Positions 24,055 through 31,700 of a stretch of 64,000 bases of DNA are shown piece after piece (positions within the stretch are counted from its first letter, which is position 1; each line of letters opens with the position of its first letter). The notes beneath the pieces were generated by a model. The model saw nothing but the letters and a program-made list of their open reading frames with translations. It was not told the origin of the DNA and ran no database searches. Source of the stretch: Ruminococcus difficilis (GTDB lineage: Bacteria > Bacillota_A > Clostridia > Oscillospirales > Acutalibacteraceae). The position numbers and the translations under genes are program-made. Location of the stretch: NCBI RefSeq assembly GCF_016680995.1, contig NZ_JAEQMG010000061.1, positions 35,459 through 99,458 on the forward strand. The letters run 5' to 3'.

Positions 24055-25125
24055 TCACGTGTCGACCGTCTTATACAGGACGTTCTTCATCGCGTCGGCG
24101 GCAAAACGGTCGTATCCGCCTAAAATCTCTTCCAGATCCTTGGGCGAGATATCCATGCGGGTGATCGACTGTGCCGCCGTCTGGCGCACCCACCATTCCT
24201 TGTCGCCCAGCGCGTGCTTGACGGTATTGAGCGCGCTCTGCGTCTTTAAGAGCGACAGTCCTCTGACTGCCGAGGAACGGATCACCCAGTCCTTATCGCC
24301 CGCGGCGATCTGCAGGATCTGTTCATCCTCGGGATAGCCGAACGCGGCAAGCGCCTTGACACAGGCGATCTTCAGCTGGGTATCGTTGCCCGACGCGCCC
24401 TCGATATACATATTTCTGAAGCCGTCGATCTTGTACTGCGCGATCGTCTTGATGACCGTACACTTCATATACTTGTTGCATTTTTCAAAGAGCTTTGCCG
24501 CGAGCTCCTCTCTGTCGCCGGTGAACTGGGCAAAGAACTCGTTGACGATCCTGCCCGAATACTGGGTATCGTTTTCGATGCTCAGCAGGTACTCGGCGAC
24601 CTCATAGACGTCGCCCATCTGACACAGCGCCATCGCGGCGTTATAAGCCAGATCTCTGTCCTTGCTGCCGACACATTCCTTGATCTTATCGCGATACTCC
24701 ATCGCCTCCAGATCGGCGAGCCTTCTGCAGGCATAGCCCTTGTGGTAGACGTCGCCCTCGTCGAGCATCTTGGCGTACATCTCGATGGGTTCGACCTGCG
24801 TGTTGATGCGCTCGATCAGCTTCTCTTTTGCTTCATCATCAAAGCCGGAGCCCTGATGTTCTTTGATTTCCTTGACAGCCATCTCATAAACGGTGAAATC
24901 TCCGTTTATCTCGTCTGCCAATGCGGTTATCTCGGCGTTACGGCTGCCCTCGGTGGGTGCATAGAGCACCCCTTCCACGTGGATATCAAGCCTGCGCCTG
25001 ATGTTATCGTTGCGGGCTGTATGCTCATCCTGCAGTTCAGCCAAACGATAAAGAAGAATGTACTCTATGCCGATGATCAACAGGCACAGCAGTAACCCGA
25101 TAACGCTTAACAGTTCGATCTTCAA
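24055..25125 (-). CDS. Membrane-anchored HEAT-repeat protein
   Basis: A 356-residue protein with one N-terminal helix (residues 4-27), a coiled region and then alpha-helical HEAT/PBS-lyase-like repeats from about 120 to the end. Repeats are clear at DKDWVIRSSAVRGLSLLKT and the following GDKEWWVRQTAAQSITRM. HEAT repeats are protein-binding scaffolds. With its anchor and its place directly before the GT2 gene, it may assemble or gate the synthase on the cytoplasmic side. The start is TTG with AGGAG 8 bases ahead; no better start is near. A strong hairpin precedes it. No enzymatic motif is visible. Confidence 0.8.
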   Translation of the reverse strand: MKIELLSVIGLLLCLLIIGIEYILLYRLAELQDEHTARNDNIRRRLDIHVEGVLYAPTEGSRNAEITALADEINGDFTVYEMAVKEIKEHQGSGFDDEAKEKLIERINTQVEPIEMYAKMLDEGDVYHKGYACRRLADLEAMEYRDKIKECVGSKDRDLAYNAAMALCQMGDVYEVAEYLLSIENDTQYSGRIVNEFFAQFTGDREELAAKLFEKCNKYMKCTVIKTIAQYKIDGFRNMYIEGASGNDTQLKIACVKALAAFGYPEDEQILQIAAGDKDWVIRSSAVRGLSLLKTQSALNTVKHALGDKEWWVRQTAAQSITRMDISPKDLEEILGGYDRFAADAMKNVLYKTVDT

Positions 25126-25152
25126 GCGATTATCTCCTGATTGTCGGCCTCC

Positions 25153-25180
25153 CCGTCAGCCGTACTATTACGGCTGACGG
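25153..25180 (-). promoter_or_regulatory. Intercistronic hairpin before the HEAT-repeat gene
   Basis: A perfect 12-bp stem, CCGTCAGCCGTA with TACGGCTGACGG, and a 4-base loop, lying 28 bases ahead of the TTG start. No T run follows on the minus strand. Confidence 0.6.
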
Positions 25181-25208
25181 GAGGTGGGGCTTTTCTCAAT
25201 CCCCTTGT

Positions 25209-28200
25209 TTATTGTCCCGAAAAGTATTGTTTGAGTATATCAAAGCTCTCCTTGTGGCGGGAGGTGTATTTGACGGTCTCCCATTTGCTCCACTGGAATA
25301 CTTTGTATCCGGGGTCGTGTTTATCCATGGGGAAGGCATACATGACGTCGCCCTCCTTGCGCTCGCCGATCATGACGGAGATCAGCGCGCCGTTGGTAGT
25401 AACGGTCTTGGCGGTATCTCCCTTGAACGAGTCGTCGTTGATCACGAGCTTTTTGGACGGATCGGCGACGTTGAGCCATGTCCACGGCAGGCGGATATAG
25501 ATGGTCGAGCCGGTCTGGTAGAACTGGGTATCACCCGAGGTAAAGCCGCCGTAGCTCAGATCCGCCACCTTGTTGTAGTCGCCGGTGTAGCTTTCTTCCG
25601 TATATGCTCTGTCTTTGCTGCGGTCATAGGTATCGATAACGTACAGCGCGGCGTTTTGCTTGCCCTCAAAGCGGAGAGAATACTCCATACCGGAGAGGGA
25701 GTTCGCCGTGAAGTCGTCGGCGTAGTAATACTCGCCGTCGTTGCGCTGGAAGGTATCCAGACCGATGAACATGGCGTTATCTTTGTAATCGATCTCCTGT
25801 AACAGCTGCAGGGTGATATACAGATACCCCGCGTCACTGTACATGGAGACCGCCTGCGCCATATCGTCGTCGGAGAGGACCAGACCGGGCGTTTCCGGCA
25901 TCACGCTGTCCATGGCGATCAGACCGGACATCTGTTTGCTGTCACAGGTGTTGTGCCACAGATAGCTGTCGGAAACGGAGGTATAGAATTCCATATCCTC
26001 GCTGACCTCGCTCCAGCTGTCGTTCAGGTCATATACGGTCGCGCCTAAGATACCACTGTCCTTTGCGGCTTTCAGCGCCGAGGTGATCCGCTCGCCCTGC
26101 TGTGTCTCGGTGACAGCGTCCTGATCGTAAACGGCGTTTACATCCGAGAACGATACACCCGACGCGAGTACAGGCGAGGTGACCTTTTTGAGCTCATTGA
26201 AAGCGCTCATATACTTTGATTCTATGGTGTCGGAATTCTTGCCGCCGCCGGCGATCTTATCGTTATCAAGATCGATATCACAGAAGTAATATTCCTTATA
26301 ATCGGCAGACACGATGTCGTTGAAGACATACGCGTTTTTATCTTTTACGCCCGACATGTCCTTGATCATATTATAAGAACCGCAGACGGAGATGGGCGTA
26401 TAGTAATCATAATCGTCGTAGGAGACCTTTTGAGCGGTATCGTACAGATACGCCGCAAAGCCCTCGACGCCCTTGCTGTCCTTGACATATTCGCCGCTGT
26501 AGGAGTAGTCGGAAAGTCCGGTCATCGCCGTGACATTCTTTGAGGTCAGCTCGGGATCGATGCTCACGCCCAGCACATACTCCGATACATCGATGAAGTA
26601 GGTGGCCGCGCCGAGCTTTTCACTTTGCGCGTGGCCGTTGCCGTGGAGGGCGTTGATCGACGTCGTGACGGCGTCTTTCCATTTTTCCAGACCGTCGGAT
26701 TTTAGATAATCAGCGGCGCTGAGCTCATCGGGGACGGTGACGCGCTGGAGGATGTAGATCGTTCCGTTCTCCGGATTTTTGTTATAGCGGCTGACTGCCG
26801 CGTAGAATTCCGGCGGCAGAAGATCCTTTGCCACAAGACAGTTGATCCCCATCTCACCGGCGGATTTGATCAGATCCTCATAGAAGGTGAAATCGCGCGA
26901 ATAGGTCGCCTTGCCGGGCTCCTGCGCGTTCAAAGCGGCTGCCTTGAGCGTCATGCCGCGCCACTTCTCGTCCTCGAGTATCTGGAAGCTGCCGTTATTG
27001 ACGCGCGCGACCTCCGCGTGATCCTTCTTGTCCTCCACATACTGCTTGCTCTTGGTATCGGACAGGATGTGGCGAATCAGCGGATTATAGAACCGCCAGT
27101 AAAAGTTGGAAATATCGCCCTGTCTGTCGTAGGACAGGAATTTGAAAAACTGGTTGGAAAACAGGAAATCGCCGTAGCGGTCGCCGTTGACATAGTCGTT
27201 GCAGTCGCCCGCGAAGTAGTAGACGGGCGCGTAGCCTTCCTCCTGATTGCGGGAGATCGCGCAGAAGCGCGGCGTCTTGCTGATCTCACTGATTTTTTCC
27301 ATACCGGTGGCGTTGAGGTCAAAATCAAAGGTCGCTATCGTCTCGACGCCGTAGTTCGGTTCGACCAGCTCGAACCAGTTATAGAAGTTGCATTTATCAC
27401 AGCCGGAGAATTCCTTGCGGTATTCTTCGTTGATATAGATCCTAAGAAGATCCTTGGATAAGAAATCCGTGTTTTGTTCCAGAATGATGATCTTGCCGTC
27501 TGACGATACCAGCAGGATACCGGGGCCGGTAAAGCGCCATTCGACGCCTTCCTGCTGCTCATACATCGGAGGCGCCCAGTCGGGAACGTCGGTAAAGTCC
27601 TCCAGATCGACGATATATCTGCCGATCCACTTGGTCGGATTGACGCCGGTGAGCGCGATCAGCTGAGCGCGTACCGAGTCGGACAGCGGGGAGCTGAAGA
27701 AGGTGCTTTCCGTGATGATCGGCGCACCGCTCTCATGCGCGAAGGAGATGTAAGACATATCGTCTTCCGAGATACCGCCGTTAAGCGGAGAACCGCCGTT
27801 ATAATGGCCGAAGGTATCGTTGCCCAGCCCGTAGGCGTCGGACAGATACAGCAGATCGGGTGTGGACTCCGCGTCCTTGAGCTCGACGTTGTGGTCGAAG
27901 TTGCCCTCTTCATCGAGCATGGGGCCGAAATAATCCTTTTTATAGTCGTAGAACTGTCCCTCGGGATTGACATACCGCTGCTGATGCAGGATCCAGTAAA
28001 AGCCCTGATGCTTACGGTATACGGTATGCTTGATGATGTTTTCATCATCTGCGTAGGCGAGTACGGTTTTGTCCAGTACCGCGACATTCATCACTTTTTT
28101 GGGGATCAGATGCCATATGCCGAACAGCAGGATGAGAAACAGGACGATGACGGCAGCCACGATGTGGTACCATTTGAATCTTTTGATATAGAACTTGACC

Positions 28201-28295
28201 TTTGACTTGCGCGCGTCCTGTTGCTCTTCAAAAGCCTTTTCCTCAGGCGTGGTCGGGACATAGTCATTCTGTTTATTCTTTTTTTCTTTTGACAT
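25209..28295 (-). CDS. Large membrane-anchored pseudo-glycosidase of the glycan operon
   Basis: A 1028-residue protein with a charged cytoplasmic N-terminus, one helix (about residues 43-65) and a large extracellular part. Residues 70-470 form a domain I do not recognise; stretches such as TPDLLYLSDAYGL and ESGAPIITES hint at a Rossmann/GATase-like fold. Residues 480-790 match the barrel of the two downstream paralogues (INALHGNGH, GFAAYLYDTAQ), but the candidate catalytic glutamates are gone. GVSIDPE with Ser578 replaces G(I/L)E, and LASGVSFS near 710 replaces (V/I)AE(F/Y)G. A CBM9-like C-terminus (SDAGYLYITLQLL) ends like the others. Start: ATG at 28295 behind AAGGCGGTG. Probably a structural or polymer-binding component. 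Confidence 0.72.
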   Translation of the reverse strand: MSKEKKNKQNDYVPTTPEEKAFEEQQDARKSKVKFYIKRFKWYHIVAAVIVLFLILLFGIWHLIPKKVMNVAVLDKTVLAYADDENIIKHTVYRKHQGFYWILHQQRYVNPEGQFYDYKKDYFGPMLDEEGNFDHNVELKDAESTPDLLYLSDAYGLGNDTFGHYNGGSPLNGGISEDDMSYISFAHESGAPIITESTFFSSPLSDSVRAQLIALTGVNPTKWIGRYIVDLEDFTDVPDWAPPMYEQQEGVEWRFTGPGILLVSSDGKIIILEQNTDFLSKDLLRIYINEEYRKEFSGCDKCNFYNWFELVEPNYGVETIATFDFDLNATGMEKISEISKTPRFCAISRNQEEGYAPVYYFAGDCNDYVNGDRYGDFLFSNQFFKFLSYDRQGDISNFYWRFYNPLIRHILSDTKSKQYVEDKKDHAEVARVNNGSFQILEDEKWRGMTLKAAALNAQEPGKATYSRDFTFYEDLIKSAGEMGINCLVAKDLLPPEFYAAVSRYNKNPENGTIYILQRVTVPDELSAADYLKSDGLEKWKDAVTTSINALHGNGHAQSEKLGAATYFIDVSEYVLGVSIDPELTSKNVTAMTGLSDYSYSGEYVKDSKGVEGFAAYLYDTAQKVSYDDYDYYTPISVCGSYNMIKDMSGVKDKNAYVFNDIVSADYKEYYFCDIDLDNDKIAGGGKNSDTIESKYMSAFNELKKVTSPVLASGVSFSDVNAVYDQDAVTETQQGERITSALKAAKDSGILGATVYDLNDSWSEVSEDMEFYTSVSDSYLWHNTCDSKQMSGLIAMDSVMPETPGLVLSDDDMAQAVSMYSDAGYLYITLQLLQEIDYKDNAMFIGLDTFQRNDGEYYYADDFTANSLSGMEYSLRFEGKQNAALYVIDTYDRSKDRAYTEESYTGDYNKVADLSYGGFTSGDTQFYQTGSTIYIRLPWTWLNVADPSKKLVINDDSFKGDTAKTVTTNGALISVMIGERKEGDVMYAFPMDKHDPGYKVFQWSKWETVKYTSRHKESFDILKQYFSGQ

Positions 28296-28317
28296 GAACA
28301 CACCGCCTTACAGTCGG

Positions 28318-30525
28318 TTATTGCGCGGCTGCCGGTTTCTTTGCTTCCGCTTCTTCGCCGATGAACGCAATGAACTTCTCGCAGATATCGGGATCGAAGA
28401 GCTTGCCTTCGTTCTCCTTGAGGTAATGCATCGCGTCCTCTTTGCTCCACGGCTTTTTATAGGTTCTTTCGGAGATCAACGCGTCATATACGTCGCAAAC
28501 CGCGACGACGCGCGCCTCGATGGGGATCTCCTCACCCTTGAGGCCGTTGTTGCCGGTACCGTCGTAGCGCTCGTGGTGATAGCGCGCGATCACGGCGGCT
28601 GTGGCGAGGATGGGGTCGTCGTCATACGCCGAGAGGATCGTGTAGCCGAATTCCGTGTGGCTGTTGATCATCACGCGCTCTTCCTCGGTCAGCCTGCCTT
28701 CCTTATGGATGATGTCCTTCGGTACGGCGATCTTGCCCAGATCGTGCAGCTCCGAGGCGATGGAGATATGCTCGGCTCTTTCTTCGTCGATGCCGATCCG
28801 CAGGCACAGCTCACGGCTGTTGTTTCTGATATTGATCAGGTGATCGACGCTGCAGCCGTTATCGAGCTCTGTGTTCTCGGCGAGCTCGGCAAAGATCACG
28901 TTGATATCGCGGTGGGTGCCGTCGGTGAAGATATCTTCATAGGTGGTTACCAGACCGCAGTAGGTCGCTTCGATCATGCTGATGAAAAAGACGTCCATAC
29001 CGTCCTTGATGTTTTCAAAGTGGAAGATGGCGCCGACTTCGTCTTTGTTTTTGAGGATATATTCAAAATAGGTTCCGGCAAACAGACATTCCCTATCATT
29101 CTTTCGTCCGTTTTGCTCGATCATCTCGTAGTTACAGGACGATATGCCGTTGTTGACCACTTCCGTGTATGTACCACCGTCTTTTACGGCGACGCAGTAG
29201 CGGATATCGGTGTTGTCCGGATTATACTTGACGATCAGATCAAGGATCTCGCGGACGGCCGTATCGTAAAACTTCGATTTGTCGCGGCAGTCGAGCATAT
29301 TGCGGATAAACTGCGAGATGCCCTCTACCGATTTACTGTATTTGACGCTCTGATCGCGCACATCGATGGTCTGCTGTTCCAGCCGGAAATCGTGGATGTA
29401 GATGTATTCGAGCACGCACATGATGACGATCGAAGAGATCGTGACGTTATAGATATACAGGATCCTCTGGCGGGTGCTCATAAAGATCGCCGCGAGTACC
29501 ATGATCATCACGCAGAATACGCACATCACAAAGACGGGCGCCGCGTATTGGATACGTCTGTCGAGCTGTACCATCGCCGTGCGGGCAACATACACCGCGG
29601 CAGCCGTGGTGAGCAGGCACATCAGCAGGATGGCGAGCTTGATCGTCAGCGGATTGAACGCCACCAATACCGCGATCGCGGAGATTCCGGACGCGAACAG
29701 GATGGCGATCGCGGTTTTGCGCGATTCCTTGAACAATCCGTTCAGGCACAACAGCACGACCATAAAGGTGAGGTGTACGGGCAGAGCGGTAATGTTCATC
29801 CACTTCGGCGTGTTGAAGAGATAGGTGACCTCAGGCAGCATATACAGCGCCAGAGCGAGTCCGACATAGAACAGCAGTCCCGATACGATGATCGAGCGGA
29901 ACAGGCGTTTTTTGACTGCCGAGAGGAGTCCGAAGACGATCGCCGCCAAGAGACCAACTCCCATCATGATCAGTCCGATCATAAAGCCGGGCATGTTGGT
30001 GAACGCCGGGTCACCCGGAGGATTCAGATAGGTTTCAAACCGCACCGAGAGGGGCAGCTTGAGCATGACCTCCAGCTGTCGCTCCTGCGTGGACGGCTCC
30101 AGTGTGACGGCGTTGTAGCAGTTGCCGACATACTCCGCCGTATCGAATTGGTTATTATAGATCTCTTTGCCGTTGAGAAGGATCTTGACCGGCGCGAAAT
30201 CGGTGATGAGCACAAGGTTGCTTGCCTTATCCGATGGCTCCAGCGTCTTTGTGAAATAAATATTGCCTTTTTTTCCTTCCGTTATGATCGGGTTCTGCGC
30301 GTTATAGATGCGCAGCTCACCGTCGGGCACGGAGCCCGCCTTTTCGGTATACAGATAGTTCCAGTTGGAAAAACGGTTCTCATCCGTATAGCTGTTGGCG
30401 ACATAGTGCGCGACAAAGTAGACCGCAACGGTCAGCAAAAGGATGATCAGCGATATGCCCAAAAGGGGGAGAACTCCCCTTTTTGTGAATTTTTCATTCA
30501 GTTTTTTAAAGCCGATCTTTTTCAT
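28318..30525 (-). CDS. 7TM sensor HD-GYP-type protein with degenerate GYP (GNN)
   Basis: A 735-residue protein. An N-terminal helix, an extracytoplasmic beta-rich domain (about 35-170) and seven to eight helices (about 180-370) suggest a 7TMR-DISM-like sensor. A GAF-like segment (about 400-520) and an HD domain follow. The metal-binding pair is present (ELHDLGKIAVP, about residue 595) with HHERYDGTG, but the GYP triad reads GNN (about 658-660). LKGEEIPIEARVVAVCDVYDAL is normal. It may still hydrolyse c-di-GMP, another dinucleotide, or act as a receptor. Its position inside the glycan operon, 22 bases before the pseudo-glycosidase gene, suggests dedicated control of the synthase. Confidence 0.83.
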   Translation of the reverse strand: MKKIGFKKLNEKFTKRGVLPLLGISLIILLLTVAVYFVAHYVANSYTDENRFSNWNYLYTEKAGSVPDGELRIYNAQNPIITEGKKGNIYFTKTLEPSDKASNLVLITDFAPVKILLNGKEIYNNQFDTAEYVGNCYNAVTLEPSTQERQLEVMLKLPLSVRFETYLNPPGDPAFTNMPGFMIGLIMMGVGLLAAIVFGLLSAVKKRLFRSIIVSGLLFYVGLALALYMLPEVTYLFNTPKWMNITALPVHLTFMVVLLCLNGLFKESRKTAIAILFASGISAIAVLVAFNPLTIKLAILLMCLLTTAAAVYVARTAMVQLDRRIQYAAPVFVMCVFCVMIMVLAAIFMSTRQRILYIYNVTISSIVIMCVLEYIYIHDFRLEQQTIDVRDQSVKYSKSVEGISQFIRNMLDCRDKSKFYDTAVREILDLIVKYNPDNTDIRYCVAVKDGGTYTEVVNNGISSCNYEMIEQNGRKNDRECLFAGTYFEYILKNKDEVGAIFHFENIKDGMDVFFISMIEATYCGLVTTYEDIFTDGTHRDINVIFAELAENTELDNGCSVDHLINIRNNSRELCLRIGIDEERAEHISIASELHDLGKIAVPKDIIHKEGRLTEEERVMINSHTEFGYTILSAYDDDPILATAAVIARYHHERYDGTGNNGLKGEEIPIEARVVAVCDVYDALISERTYKKPWSKEDAMHYLKENEGKLFDPDICEKFIAFIGEEAEAKKPAAAQ

Positions 30526-30568
30526 TTTTTGCGCTCCATCGAATATAATCTGTTATCATACCGAAACT

Positions 30569-30601
30569 CAAAAGCCCGATAATCTTATCGGTCTGCTTTT
30601 G
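30569..30601 (-). promoter_or_regulatory. Intercistronic hairpin before the 7TM HD-GYP gene
   Basis: CAAAAGC and CCGATAA pair with TTATCGG and GCTTTTG around a short loop, with a three-base bulge on one side. No clear T run follows on the minus strand. Confidence 0.5.
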
Positions 30602-30622
30602 TTGAATATCAGTATCAATACG

Positions 30623-30820
30623 TTAGTGCAGACGCGAATACTTTTTCAAAAGCTTTTTGACGTCCTCATCCGTTACCGGAGCGGACTCGGTTTGTTCGTT
30701 TGTCACGAGCAAATCGCTCACTTCATCCAGTATTTTTTTGATCTCCTCGTTATGCTCCTTGATCTTTCTCAGAGCACCGAGCAGGCGGGCGTTTTCACTC
30801 GCTAATTTATTATCTTCCAT
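30623..30820 (-). CDS. Small coiled-coil protein
   Basis: A 65-residue, highly charged protein. Residues 3-42 have a heptad-like pattern (LLGALRKIKEHNEEIKKIL) predicting a coiled coil, and the C-terminus is DEDVKKLLKKYSRLH. It has no signal peptide. It begins 10 bases after the lipoprotein stop, with AAAGGG ahead of the ATG, so it is a genuine operon member. It could bridge the HD-GYP protein, HEAT protein or synthase. No known family is recognised. Confidence 0.7.
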   Translation of the reverse strand: MEDNKLASENARLLGALRKIKEHNEEIKKILDEVSDLLVTNEQTESAPVTDEDVKKLLKKYSRLH

Positions 30821-30830
30821 ATCGAACCCT

Positions 30831-31523
30831 TTACTCCGCTTTCAGTGAATATATCACGGGCTTGTCGTCCTGGATCCTGACCGTGATGGTCGCTCTTCCG
30901 AACAAGGTCTTGCGCTCCAGCTCATTATAGAAGGTGGTGATGATCTCCGCCTCGTCCGAGCTGACGTTGACCGCGTCGATATTGTAATAGATGTTGGTGC
31001 CGTAAGAGGGAATCCACATCTCAAAGATCTTTTTGTCGGCGTTGTAGAGCATGGAAGAGGTGACGTCGAAGTCGTCCGTGCCGAACTGTGTCTTGAGTAC
31101 GTCGCGGATCTGCTTTTCCTCTGCGCTGCGATACTGCACCGTCTTGTTGTTGATCGTATAAAAATCGTCATAGAAAACATGGATAAAGGCATACTGCACG
31201 GCGGCCTCGAGCGGAATATCCTTCGGCTTGTCGAACTTCTTTTGCGCCATCATGAATCCCAGCTCATAGGAGCGTACCGCGAAGTCCTTGACGTTGACCG
31301 AGACGTCACCGACATTTACGGGGTCGGTTTTGCCTTTTCCGTAGGCATAATAGCCGTCGCGTTCGGTCTCCTGATCTTCATCGTCGATCTTAACTTTATA
31401 GTCCGCCGTCGCTTCATCCTCCTGCTTCACATTGGGGTCTACGCCGCAGGCGGAAAAAGCCGAAGCCGCAAGGACAACAGCGGTGAGGAATGCCAGTAGT
31501 TTTAATGTGGTTTTTTTCATCAT
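30831..31523 (-). CDS. Secreted lipoprotein, first gene of the glycan operon
   Basis: A 230-residue protein with a lipoprotein signal peptide ending SAFSAC (Cys26), then an acidic linker and a domain of about 180 residues. The C-terminal half (FEMWIPSYGTNIYYNIDAV, then RATITVRIQDDKPVIYSLK) looks like an alpha/beta cystatin or NTF2-like fold, by eye only. The AAGGGGCGA site precedes ATGATG at 31523/31520; the longer frame to 31568 is rejected. It heads the operon and is probably an outer-face accessory of the synthase. No catalytic motif is seen. Confidence 0.72.
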   Translation of the reverse strand: MMKKTTLKLLAFLTAVVLAASAFSACGVDPNVKQEDEATADYKVKIDDEDQETERDGYYAYGKGKTDPVNVGDVSVNVKDFAVRSYELGFMMAQKKFDKPKDIPLEAAVQYAFIHVFYDDFYTINNKTVQYRSAEEKQIRDVLKTQFGTDDFDVTSSMLYNADKKIFEMWIPSYGTNIYYNIDAVNVSSDEAEIITTFYNELERKTLFGRATITVRIQDDKPVIYSLKAE

Positions 31524-31543
31524 AAATCGCCCCTTTATAAGAA

Positions 31544-31579
31544 TATTCCCTGACTCGTGAAAAATCAAGTCAAGGAATA
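31544..31579 (-). promoter_or_regulatory. Inverted repeat in the leader of the glycan operon
   Basis: TATTCCCTGACT pairs with AGTCAAGGAATA (11 of 12) around a 12-base spacer, ending about 20 bases upstream of the first start codon. It could be an operator or an RNA hairpin. I did not find a convincing promoter between it and the surface-protein gene upstream, so the operon might also be read through from there. Confidence 0.5.
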
Positions 31580-31648
31580 GCCTTTTGGATAGATAAACAA
31601 TAAATCAGCCGCCAAAATAATCGTGACTGTCTATTTTACTATGCTTTT

Positions 31649-31670
31649 GAACGGCATTTTCGCGCCGTTC
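31649..31670 (-). terminator. Weak hairpin downstream of the beta-helix protein gene
   Basis: GAACGGC pairs with GCCGTTC around an 8-base loop, 31 bases after the stop. There is no T run on the minus strand, so termination may be partial and read-through into the glycan operon is possible. Confidence 0.4.
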
Positions 31671-31700
31671 TTTCAGCGGGATTTCAAGGTACTGAAAATA

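Noticed and set aside
28294..30582. 762-codon plus-strand open frame opposite the HD-GYP gene
   Set aside because: It is antisense to a gene with clear domains and reads as Asp/His/Arg-rich sequence without motifs; GC-rich codon use explains the open frame.
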